Shown: positions 52,601-62,847 of the stretch, piece by piece | Layout: every line of letters starts with the position of its first letter | How positions within the stretch are numbered: the first letter of the stretch is position 1 | Source: Lineus longissimus | Taxonomy: Eukaryota; Nemertea; Pilidiophora; Heteronemertea; Lineidae | Assembly (NCBI RefSeq): GCF_910592395.1 | Contig: NC_088315.1 | Span: forward strand, 9,362,501-9,426,500 | Direction of reading: 5' to 3' | DNA length: 64,000 nucleotides | Notes under the pieces: generated by a model | What the model was told of the DNA's origin: nothing | Database searches by the model: none | The model's input: only the letters and a program-made list of their open reading frames with translations | Program-made: the position numbers and the translations under genes

Positions 52601-52622
52601 AGCGTGATAATTCAGTCAAACC

Positions 52623-53020
52623 TTGAATTGTTTTAAAGCTTATGTGGAAGTTGACTTTTGGAACTACTATCGTAGAGTGGAAGATGACTTGGTAGACGAC
52701 AGCTTGGTATGTGATGCCTTTCCTTTCAATTGGTTAAAAAACTCATTTGTTTCTGCCAACGAGCAAGACTTCCTAACGGAAAAAACCCTTCAAAATTACC
52801 CGTTACGTTCGTCATTCAAACATTTTGTGAAAGCATGATGTCAACATCTCCAACCATTTCGGAAAAATGTAAAGTTTTAGACTGTATTTGGAATTTAAAT
52901 TATACTTATACGAAGTGGCCTTTAGAAATAAATGACTCAGGTCTCACTCCACACTTTCAAAATCGGCCAAATATGTCCATCCCCGGACGTAGTTCGTTTA
53001 TAAATGGTTTGTTCCTTTGA
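52623..53020 (+). CDS. Conserved small divergent ORFs, copy 4
   Basis: Frame one (52623-52838) reads FKAYVEVDFWNYYRRVEDD... to RSSFKHFVKA and is the longest version. Frame two (52730-53020) covers the 96-residue partner ending SSFINGLFL. No family is recognised. Confidence 0.3.
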
Positions 53021-53030
53021 ATTATCCGTG

Positions 53031-54198
53031 CTGTGTCTACCGATCGAGTTAGTTTATTATGCAGAACAGCTTTAGTGAGGTAGAGCTACAGATATTTGCC
53101 TCCTATCAACCAAAGTGTGTTGGGCGCAATGATTTCTTGATGCGACTGGGGCGTTTAGTGACACAGAGCGTGGTACAGCGTGCGTTCTCCCGCCAAATTG
53201 ATACGAGCGTTTTGGACCAAGTTTGATTCAACGGGCGAATAGACCGCTTTGCGCCGTTTTGACCACGGATTTTTTGGGAATTTTAATGTCCAGTCTCATG
53301 GTGGTTAGGTTATGAGCCAGAAAAATTTTCCCTTTGAGTATATGGGGCGGCAACTTGGCAGAGCTCGGTAAATTCTTGGCCTGATTTTTGGCCACCGAGC
53401 AGGATTTGCACACATCCTCGGCGACACCCATCGTCTCGCTTGGGAGTATTGGGAGAGACGAACAACTTTGCTTGAAAGTTGTTCAGCGAGAAAATGGTGA
53501 AGCCAAAAAAGGGGAGGAGGGAGGGCAAAACTAACCGTGCGGGGGTTGAGCCTTCTAACCCGACGGGGGGCACAAGCAGTCTAGCCGAAGTGTAGAGCAC
53601 CTCACTTGCAACACCTATCCTAGACAGGAGAGAGAATAGTGAACGAGGCCGAATGGGTGGGCATATTTATACTACCGCTCGACGTTAGGTGTCGCCAGGG
53701 GTGTGCACACATCCTCGGCGACACCCATCGTCTCGCTTGGGAGTATTGGGAGAGACGAACAACTTTGCTTGGAGTGGCGAAATAAAGGGTTTATCCCTTT
53801 TCCGAGGACTTCTTGGCCTCCATACCCCAAAACTATCCCAAAACTCCCAAAACCTCCGAACGGTAGAGCCACCGCAAAGGAACAGAGAACGAAAAGCGAA
53901 ACAAAAGAAGAGACTGAAGCAACCAGAATGATTAAGCAAAGAGAGTTTTATTAATGAGTATACACGAGGGAGAAAGATTTAGAAAATATCTTGGTCCCAA
54001 AATCGCATTTATATGATATCCGAGTTAACATTTCGAGATTGACCTGTCATATATAGCAGAACTTTACAACAATTTAATTACAGTGCAGATATAGCCCGGG
54101 AAGGCTGTAACAGTCGGAGACATGCTCGGCCGCGAGCAGTAGGCCCAATAACCTAGAAATGAATGGCATAAACACGATAATCACCTGGGAAAGCACAG
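53031..54198. other. Non-coding junction with two short duplications
   Basis: 53408-53474 recurs at 53705-53771 (starting GCACACATCCTCGGCGACAC). 53625-53705 recurs at 40993-41073. 53900-54198 is the AT-rich 3' flank of the DIRS-like element. Short frames on both strands over the duplications are not credible genes. Confidence 0.5.
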
Positions 54199-55467
54199 CT
54201 ATACGGCGGGGGGCAGTTGGCTGAAAGTTGAGGACCTCCCGAAAATACTTTCCAGCTCGTCGGCGAAGGGAACAACGGATGCGAGGCGCTGTGCGGTTTC
54301 AGCAGCATCTTCTAGAGACGCCTCTCTGGTGTAATAATCACATGTATTCTTTGAGAACCAGCCGACGTGCTTCATGGCCTCTTCGCTTGACTCTGCGGCT
54401 CCAGAGAGCTTTAAGGTAATAGCGCAACCGGCTCTCAAGCTGGGGGGGGGGGGGGTTTCGCCCTCGTAAATGCCGAGTGTCGTGAGATATAGGACGAAAC
54501 GAGAATACATGGCAGAGTAACCTACGCTCTTGTCCAACACCCTGCCAGACTCCGCGACAACCCTAAATAGATAGCCGAGCGAGAGATTTGCGCCGAAAGA
54601 TCTAGCCCATTGTATGTATCTTTCGATGGCAAGGACTGGGCATACGAGCTTATCCTCGCATCTTTTGATTACAAAAGTATTGCATTTACCGTCAGTTCTG
54701 CGGATGACCTTTGTGAAGGAATGTGATATAGCAAAACCAGAGTTATCAGGGAGGTAACGAACACCCTGACTAGGCATTCGAGCTAAATCGGAGAGCCTAT
54801 CGCCTGCAAAAAATTGTAATTTGAAAAACGCTTGATCTCTGACTAGGACGAAGTATTGCTTAAGGGATAGATCTGGCCTTTGGAATTGATTGTCGCTGTA
54901 AGCAGATAATTTTTTTAGTTTAGAAAGGAAGAAAGGTTTGGCCTGTTTGGGCAAGATTTGGGCCTTCGCCTGCTCTTCAGAGACTTGTTTAAGATAACGT
55001 TTAACTATTGAAGCCTTCGCTGGGTTGCCTATACAACCGAGCCAATCCTTACCCCTTCCCTCGTCATCAAAAATGGAAGCCAATTTCTGCACCAGATTAA
55101 CCACAGATCCCGACGCCAGCCTAAGGGGGCAAGCACAACGGGGCTTGCCCTTTTCACCGAGAAAAGGACAAGCTATCTTGTGGACCTTTGTTTTACCGTT
55201 ATTATCTCTCCAAACGAGAAATTTTCTTACATCGTTCGGAGTACAGGAATGCAAAGTGGGCTTGAGGGGGAGTTGAGACAGGAAATTAGAGAGACTAGTA
55301 TGAATGCTGCACTTCCTTTTGACGCTGTCTGAAGTAGCGCTAAGCTCGTCTAAATACCGAAGGCGACTATCAATATCCCGTAAATTGACTTCACCGAATG
55401 GCGATCTTTTTGTCGACACCTGAAACGATAGGGCGATAGGGCGCGTTATTTGAAAGATAACCTGCAC
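54199..55467 (-). CDS. Tyrosine recombinase of DIRS-like element 2
   Basis: Intact 422-codon frame. An N-terminal region with a CxC zinc motif (KPRCACPLRL, about 108-117) precedes the catalytic domain, with GDRLSDL (first Arg), SLRAGCAITL (second Arg) and MKHVGWFSKNTCDYYTR (late His and nucleophilic Tyr). The His normally three residues before the second Arg is Pro here (PPPSLR), at a G11 tract on the + strand (54443-54453) that may hide a base error. The enzyme would recombine the circular cDNA into the genome without an integrase. Length is normal for the group. The RT frame lies just upstream. Confidence 0.88.
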   Translation of the reverse strand: MQVIFQITRPIALSFQVSTKRSPFGEVNLRDIDSRLRYLDELSATSDSVKRKCSIHTSLSNFLSQLPLKPTLHSCTPNDVRKFLVWRDNNGKTKVHKIACPFLGEKGKPRCACPLRLASGSVVNLVQKLASIFDDEGRGKDWLGCIGNPAKASIVKRYLKQVSEEQAKAQILPKQAKPFFLSKLKKLSAYSDNQFQRPDLSLKQYFVLVRDQAFFKLQFFAGDRLSDLARMPSQGVRYLPDNSGFAISHSFTKVIRRTDGKCNTFVIKRCEDKLVCPVLAIERYIQWARSFGANLSLGYLFRVVAESGRVLDKSVGYSAMYSRFVLYLTTLGIYEGETPPPPSLRAGCAITLKLSGAAESSEEAMKHVGWFSKNTCDYYTREASLEDAAETAQRLASVVPFADELESIFGRSSTFSQLPPAV

Positions 55468-57685
55468 ACGACTAGAGCGAACTTTAGGCCAAAATTGTCT
55501 AAAATAAAACCTTGCTTAGAGGGGATGTTGACGATACCCTTATCCCCAATACGCCCTAGGGCGAATGATGAGCGGCGGTGATGGGTAAGCAACGGCAGAG
55601 CAACTGAAGATGATGGTGCCATTTGAACTACCATTGTGACAAAGGGCACTGTTTGCTGCCTTAGGAAACGGATTAAGGGCAGAACGAGATTCGGCGGAGG
55701 GAATACATATGGATTCCGCTCTTGGGCCAACGTTTGAGCAAAGACGTTTATGCCGGACGAATTTGGGGTTGGCGTAGGGGTGAAATGCCTCAAAGGGGGG
55801 CGCCTGATGGGGCTGACATAACGTTTGAATCCAAAGCCATGAGATCTGTAGAGTGCGGGCCAAAAGCCGACTCTACTCTGCGTCAGGACGATGCTGATAA
55901 CATCGTGTGGGATATATTCAGCGATCTAGATGGGGCGTCCGCAGGGTTTTGCGCCGAAGGGATGTAAAGCAGGCGGAGATCAATACTCAACTGGAAGACG
56001 AGCTGGAAGATTTGTTTTAGAATGTCATTTAACGGAGACGATTTAGAACCTTGGTTTCGCCAAGCGAATATTAAAGGTTGGCTGTCAGTCATGACGTCCA
56101 CTCTACTATTGGAAATTGAAGATCGTAGAGACTGGAGGGCTTTTAATAGCGCATCGGCTTCTTTTAACAGGATTGGACGGGTGTCAGAATTTGCCCAAAA
56201 GTCAGAAAAGCACAAGCCTTTGTTTTCGCTTTGCCCCCCCCCCCCATAATCGTAACGCCATATTTGTAGAGCGAGGCGTCAGTTGCTATTGTCACCTGTT
56301 TGTGTGATTCGGACTTCCAAGAGAGACAGCCATCCCAGAAATCTAGGAATCTCCAATGTTCTACTTCCTTGCGCAGGCCGCCCTGAATCTTTACTTCCCG
56401 AGCATTCTTTATGCCTACAGAAATAGCTTTATTGACCTCCCTGGTATACAGAGCCGCTGCCGGCACGGCCAACACCATGGACACACACTTTCCCGCAAAG
56501 CGCTGTAGGGTTTTGATATTACTTTGTGGGAGGGACAAAATATGCTCGCGAAGCGAAATGAAATTTGATTTTTTGTCAGGGGGAAGGATGTAGGCCTGTT
56601 TTATCGAATCGACCATGAAGCCCAAATGCTTGAGCAAAGTAGTGTTTAGGTCGAGGCTGACTTTGTGGAGGGAAAATGTGTAGCCCAGTCTAGTTAAGAG
56701 CTGTAATAGACAGTAGCAGACGACGACGATCGTTATTTTTAGCGCGATGGCGTGAGAATTAATCGTTTCCACCGCGAATCTATCATCAATGTATTGCGTT
56801 GTCCTGATACCAAAAGAGCGCAGGTAATTTGTTGCGACCAACCCCACCGACTGATAAATGAAGGCAGAGGCCTTCCAACCAAAGGGTAGCGTTTTACACT
56901 GCATAACCCACCCGCCAAACTGGATGCCAAAGTATTTCCTAGACCGCTTGGAGATAAAAATATGGTCATATCCCGATTTTTCGTCAGTGGAGATCATTCT
57001 AGCATTGCGGTCGACTAAACGGTAAACGTGGTTGAGGGTTTCTAAATGAAACGGGCTGTTTTTAATCCAGAGATTGAGGAATCGCTCATCGTGGCATAAT
57101 CGAGGTTTAGAAGGTTCTACGGTTAAAGGCATTATGATGAAAGGCATATCGCATTCACCAACTTTACCAAGGAGTTCTATTGCACCAGACTTTATTCTTT
57201 GCTCTAGCTCATTAGCGATGAAATTAGCAAAATTTGCAGATGTGGAAAAATTTTGAAAAAATTTTGAAGGGGGAGCGTCAGACTCGTATGCCTCACCCTT
57301 AAGATTACCCTTATACGGTATGAAAAAAATCAGAAACATCAACACCATGGCGAATCCAAGAAAGAATTACGTTTGCAGGCGGATTGTCATGCTGAACTAG
57401 CAGGATTATTCTCTCCCATTGCTCTTTAGCATCATGCAGCTGTCCAGCTAGGAAATATTCTGGGTCTCTTAAAGGTAACACGTTAGAATCAAAAGGGGCG
57501 TTGTCCAGCAAGACAGCTTCAAAATCCAGGTTCACGTGGACCGAAGGCTGAGTTTCCCGTCCTGCAAGAGTTGTCCATACCGCAGACGAGCGTTTAGAAT
57601 CGAGAGCTGATAAGGGGTCGAAAGACACTTGCAATTCCCAATCGGGCACTTTAAACCCCAGAGAAGAAACGACCTGAAAATACAA
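55468..57685 (-). pseudogene. Reverse transcriptase-RNase H of DIRS-like element 2 (three frame breaks)
   Basis: The 57685-57311 frame (QVVSSLGFKVPDW...SWIRHGVDVSDFF) follows a TTTTCAG acceptor-like sequence. The 57348-56164 frame carries FIANELEQR, LCHDERFLNL, STDEKSGYD, FGIQFGGW, LPFGWK, YIDDRF and TIATDASLY (RNase H). The 56215-55883 frame has LKEADALL, DVMTDSQPL and IPSAQNPADAPSR. The 55793-55468 frame has HFTPTPTPNSSGINV. Each break falls in a homopolymer: T7 near 57330, a C-run near 56237 and C6 near 55797. They could be true decay or sequencing error. Confidence 0.85.
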
Positions 57686-59669
57686 TGAGATAGCGGTTAC
57701 TAACGACGGCTATCGAACTGTAAACGGTATGGACATGAAGGACAGAAAACTCAGTCTCCGACCCACGTGAAGGCAGAGCTCCACTAGGGCAGGCGCCCTG
57801 GGTACGGAAACCGAAAGAAAAAAGGTGGCAAACTAAATGGGCGGCTTGGCCTGCTTCATTTTGTCACAGTCACGTATGTAGTGGTCCGGGGAGTGACAGA
57901 AATAACTAGAACTGGCAAAGCCAGATCGACGGTTTTCGTTTGGGGAAACTGGTATTGGCACCTGGAGGTCACATGATGTAACATGTCAGAGGAGAATGGA
58001 GAGATTGATGTTCACACCAGAACCCAGTGGGCTATTGCTCAATAAATTTGGCTTTCGGAGCTCAGTGCGACACAGACCAGTAGGTTTTGTGCGCCTTCTT
58101 ATTTCTGCATCCTCCATGATGAAACCAATCCCATTTCAATCGGATGTAGCATATAGGAGAAAAAAGCCTGCGGTTTACCTACCTAACCTAGGGTAACCGC
58201 TAAAAAAGCGACGAAGTTAACTTTGCTGGTCAATACTACAAAAGTAAAATCAGTAGCCTGTGCCTCTTTGCACTTCCACAATTGCTGATTTCTTTCGAGA
58301 AAAAACTTAATTACCTACCGACCCAGTCGAAATCGAATGTCGAATGCAAAATGGCGAATTGTTAATGACAGCCTACTAAATTGCGACAGTAACCGACAAC
58401 ATGGCTCTCGATTCAAATCACTATCTAAACTATCAATAAATGCCACAAAATGAATAAAATTTATTAAAATCCAGTTTGTAGATTATTAAAAAATTAATAA
58501 GGATTACCCGTTGCAATAAAAAACTGTTGTGGAAAGTTGTCTATGAGTGTCGAATAGGGTCGCAAATTAGTAAGACCCAATGTGATTCGCGTCATTAGTT
58601 TGGTTTCAGAACCCACCGCTAGGGCTAGAAGGGTAGGTATCTTGGCTTGCTCAGGATCTACCATTCGCCGAAACCAAACGCCACCTGGCGTTAAAAGGAG
58701 TAAGCTCCACAAACGCTCGCAGTGCCGTTATTTTACCCTTTTGGTGTTTGTCGCTTTTTCAGTCAGCGCCATCTATCGTCAAAACTACTGACAAATTTTG
58801 CGTTGCCACTTAATATATATTGTTTCATGCTAAAATTGCATTTTCTCCCTTACGCCAACCCCGATTTGCATGAAACTTTCTTTATCCGAAGCGGAACTCT
58901 AATACGCACAAAACATCAGGAGACACGTCACCCCGATTTCGTCAACGGTTTCGACGATAGAGGGCGGTTAGTGAAAAAAAGTAAAAAAATCCATTAAATG
59001 CCACCTATTATCAAAACCTGTAACTATAACGTGACTTCGTCGGTAACATCTGGTGGGTAATGAGATTCTGCATCAGATGAAATTAATCTGATTCAATTCG
59101 GAGTTCGCATTCGGAAGTTATAGCTCTTGTAAGAAAAACAAGATGGCTGGTCTGGAGGCCATATTGAATATCCGATCGCAACCAAAACCTATATATTCCC
59201 TGGGCATCATAGGGAGGCATTGTTCTATGCCACTAGAATAAACTCAAAGGCTCGCAGTGCCGATATTTTACCATTTTGGTGTTTGCCCCCTTTTTTCAGT
59301 CAGCGGCATCTATCGTCAAAACTGTTGACAAATTTTGGGTCGCCACCCTATATATTTTATGCGCAACAAGATTCTGCATCAGTTGAAAGTAGTTTCGTTC
59401 AAATCGGAGTGCGCATTATGGAGAAAAAGCCATTATTAGATTTTCACTTAGCGCCCTCTAGCGGCCGACCCCCTCAATGAATTTCGTAATTAGGGCAAGG
59501 AGGATCAACTTCAGACTTGGGCCTATCATATGAAATAAGTTCCACATCTACAGCTATCACCATCTCTGAGATTTGCTCTGCACAAAAATCCGTAGAAAAA
59601 AGAAAGAAAGAAAGAAAGAAAAAACACAAGCAAAGCAATAGGTTTTCGTTTTTTGAGAAAAACGAAAAC
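57686..59669. other. Intron or inserted DNA within element 2
   Basis: No gene is recognised. About 58716-58810 and 59251-59345 are direct repeats of about 90 bp (TCGCAGTGCCG... GCCATCTATCGTCAAAACT). An AAAG-type microsatellite lies near 59602-59622. A GCGCCCTCTAGCGGC motif, common at short interspersed element ends, lies near 59450. Probably a nested MITE pair inside an intron between gag and RT. Confidence 0.4.
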
Positions 59670-60803
59670 CTAACAAGTGTAGGCAGCTCTGCCGCCGTAA
59701 GTACTCCCTGGACCACCACGGAAAGGGCGCCTTCCATATCCTCCACCGTTTTGAGTAATTTGAATACCCTCTACCACCCGAATTAAGTAGCGGGGAAAGC
59801 AGTTGAGAGATAGCCAGTTGGGGGGTATAGATCCGCCAGGGGCGACTTGGCCTCTCGAGGAGGGGATTGCTATACAGGCTCAGGGGGACGCTCTGGAGAA
59901 AACTGTGGAGGCATTGGCTTTGGCTTGAGGCATTTAACTAGCGCCTTGGAGATCACATCGGCAACCCCTCCCCCTAACACGCCGCAATGTCTACTTTTCC
60001 CTGGTGCCTTCTGGCTTGCCGGTAGAGATCCTCATAGAGGCTGGAGTCCTTCGATTTTGTCGCAGCCGCCGTTGTTGCCAACTCGTCCAAGAAGAGTAAA
60101 AGAAGAGACTCATTCGGCTCTTGCTGGAGAGCCAGGGACCTCACCTTCTCTTTAGCAGCCTGCGTTGCGAAATCGGTGTCAGAAGTTTTTTGAACTTTGG
60201 CGGCAGGAGGGAGCGGCAGAGGGGAAACAACAGCGTCCGCGTCAGAGGACGACAGGGGCTCGGCCGCCGAAGGAACCGCGGATGGAGGTGCAGGCTTGGA
60301 CTAGAAAGAAAAGAACACGACTCATTTTACTGTGGGAGACAGGGAGGGACTCGGACCGGAGGCGGGATGTATGGAACGATCTGTCATTAAGTACTTACAT
60401 ATAAATAATCTCAGCGACTACGACTGGTACGTAAGCCAACGAGCTTTGTGAGAAAGCCTCAGACGTGGAAAGAGAAAATCGCTTATAGCTTAACCGAGCT
60501 TACCCTGAGAGACTGGCCGGTGGGCTGACCAATGGAGTTGGCGAGGACAACCGTATGATGCAAAAGTAGAGGGGTCGAATCCTGATCTCGCCCTAGCATT
60601 TTCAGTGTATCGTCGGTGTCTTCTCCCGTCAACTTGGAGAAGTGGAATCGCATTCTATCCATTGACATGCCGTCCAGCGGTTCATCCTTTGAAATTCTAG
60701 CCAATTGTTTTGGGGACTCCGCAGCTGCCATCGCTTTAAAGAGCGGCAATAAGTTTTTACCCCGCAGAGAGTGACGCTTTTTCAAAGTAGTAGGGAGAAC
60801 CAT
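59670..60803 (-). pseudogene. Gag-like exons of DIRS-like element 2
   Basis: Exon one (60803-60504, 100 codons) starts with ATG right after TATTTTCAG and ends at AGG/GTAAG. It contains LARISKDEPLDGMSMD. Exon two starts after TTTTCTAG at 60300 (SKPAPPSAVPSAAEPL, a Pro/Ala/Ser linker, then LLLLFLDELATTAAATKS). It shifts frame near 59976, has one further stop, and ends in a Gly/Arg-rich tail (GGGYGRRPFRGGPGSTYGG) at 59670. A proline/serine linker and RGG-type end suit a nucleic-acid-binding gag. Inference rests on position and composition. Confidence 0.55.
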
Positions 60804-61146
60804 CTGAAAATATAAGCAGCGGTAGTGCAAAGGATAGGACCGTAACAAAGCGAGTAAACAATCACCGAGAAAAAAGGCCATAATACAGAAGTTAAATAGG
60901 TCTAACGGGCTTGCATAATATAACAAAGGAAAAGTAACAAGCAAAAGCTCCAGTCCGAGCAAAGCACCTCGTAGGCCGACTTCGATTGCTTACTCCAGGC
61001 ATGGAGGTATTATTAAGATACCTCCATGCTCCAGGGAAGAGTGCGAGTGCCCGAGCGTGACGTCACCGATGAGGTAATGCGTGCTCTGCGCATGTCGAGT
61101 GAGGGGAACAATCGAACGGCCCGCGAGAATGGAGTAGCGAATAATC

Positions 61147-62847
61147 ATGGCGGCGCCGAACTTAAATCGTGAGTTTGTGATAAGTTTTTTCCAATTTGAC
61201 GAGTTACTCCAGCCCCCAGACGGTCAATTCCTTGGCAAAACATCGTTCATGATCGCTGCTGCTCTGACATTATGCATGCGAAGGTCTAAAGTCCCAAAGA
61301 TCCAAGGATTCTGCGAAGATGTTGTGCCCATGTTCAGCCTGCGTGACTTTTCAATGCATTTTCGATTCAGCAAGGGCATATTTGTCTCTGTTCTGAATGA
61401 AATTCAGGAAGACTTGGTTAGCAACCACTTTGGAGGCAGGGATCCCGTCAGCCCCGAGAAGCAGTTACTTGTATTCATGTGGTACATAGTCAACCAAGAA
61501 TCTATGAGGCAAATAGCTCTCCAGTTTGACTTGTCTATATCGACCGTGTGCTTGAAATTCAAGAAAGTAGCCCGAGCCATCATCCGCAGATTTATTCAGG
61601 TGTGTGTACAGTGTAGTATTTGCCCTGTGTAGGTCCAGGCTTTTTCTTCCTTTACAACAACGACAAATTCATTGCTGAATAAAATTCGTTCGTTGGTTGC
61701 CGAGTGTTGCTCATGCTGCTGGCTGGCTGGCTGTGTTTTGAAACGAATGAACACTGGCCAAAATCGTATGGAAAATCTTAAGAAAAATCAGCCTAGCCTA
61801 GCAACGACTAGCCAGGCCCAACAGAGACAGCTTTGAGCTTGGCTTATTCAAAACCTTGTCCTTTTTAATTTCAGGTGATCAATTGGCCGACCGTACAAGA
61901 ACAGGCCCAGATATCAGCAGCGTTTGAGGCAACCAACCAGCTACAGGGTGTCATTGGGTTACTCGATGGGACGCACATTGAGCTGACTGGCTGTATTGGA
62001 AGGGATCAGGACTACATCAACAGATCCAGATATCCATCAATGCAGTTACAGGTATAATGTCAAAATCACTGATTTTATGTGTCAATCTGAGATGAAGATC
62101 CATGCAGTCACCCTTGCAGGTTAATTGTCTTCAGTTGGATAGAATGGCCCTGAAATCTACAATGATTTTTGAAGGTTGTGAGACATTAATTCAATTAATA
62201 GAGTAAAATGAATAAAAACTCACATCAAGTTAAGGCCACATTGAACTAGAATGTTGAATCCTACGTTTTATCTTTCCCACCATTTGTCTTCTCATGTTTT
62301 GATGGTTTGCTTTCAGCTTGTGGTAGACCACAAATTAATGATTAGAAATGCAACTACAGGTTGGCCTGGATGTGCCCATGACGCCAGGGTGCTTCGCAAT
62401 AGTGCTCTGTTCGAACGTGCTGAGGCTGGTCAGGCAGTGGCAGATGGCAACATAATCTTGGCAGATTCTGCCTATCCGCTGAAGCGTTGGCTGATTACAC
62501 CATTCCAGAACAATGGAAATTTGACAAGAGAGCAGCGAAATTTCAACCGCAGGATATCAGGGTGCCGACAAAGTGTTGAAAGGGCCATTGGTCATCTGAA
62601 GGGACGGATGAGGAGGTTGAAAGAGGTCATGGGGCATGATGCTGATGAGGTCGAGGAACTCATCATGGCAGCATGCATTCTGCACAATCTTTGCATCATT
62701 GAGGATGATGACATTGATCATTATATTGATATGGACCTGCCACCTCATCCAAATCGTTTACCAAATATGATCCGAAATGCTCGTGATGGAGTGGTGCGTC
62801 GACAACAAGTGATGCACGAAATCAATCAGCTGAGAGATGCGGTCTAA
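61147..62847 (+). CDS. Harbinger transposase (DDE nuclease), three exons
   Basis: Exons 61147-61599, 61875-62051 and 62317-62847 join in phase 0 to 386 residues, the usual size for this family. Introns are GT-AG (61600-61874, 62052-62316) with TTTCAG acceptors. An N-terminal helix-turn-helix-like part (QESMRQIALQFDLSISTV) precedes the DDE_Tnp_4/HARBI1-type nuclease: GLLDGTHIEL (Asp182), PGCAHDARVLRNS, LADSAYPL (Asp260) and SVERAIGHLKGR (Glu298). All three catalytic acids are present and no frame is broken, so it could be active. It would cut and paste elements with the matching inverted repeats, normally helped by a Myb-like partner that I do not find in this element. Confidence 0.92.

Larger units (their letters stand above)
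42056..53030 (-). repeat. Array unit, copy 4 (antisense)
   Basis: It starts at ATGTCCATATCATTACG, the same 3' boundary as copy 3, and ends after TTGAATTATCCGTGCT near 53030. It carries an insertion at 42556-43244 and lacks about 450 bases that copy 3 has after 43306. Its 3' third resembles copy 3 and its large-ORF region resembles copy 2. Confidence 0.88.
54199..60803 (-). mobile_element. DIRS/Ngaro-like tyrosine-recombinase retrotransposon 2
   Basis: The order on the - strand is gag-like exons (60803-59670), intron or inserted DNA (59669-57686), RT-RNase H (57685-55468) and tyrosine recombinase (55467-54199). It is related to but distinct from element 1. Only the recombinase is unbroken. 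The terminal repeats were not located, so the outer limits are the coding limits. The Harbinger transposon lies 170 bp upstream of its first gag exon. Confidence 0.85.

Noticed and set aside
1-53030. Polinton/Maverick, Teratorn-like or other large viral element as identity of the unit
   Set aside because: No DNA polymerase, integrase, ATPase, capsid or protease motif was found in any unit; only unrecognised ORFs.
61600-62316. Separate small genes over the intron regions of the transposase
   Set aside because: GT-AG boundaries restore one continuous 386-residue DDE protein in phase 0.
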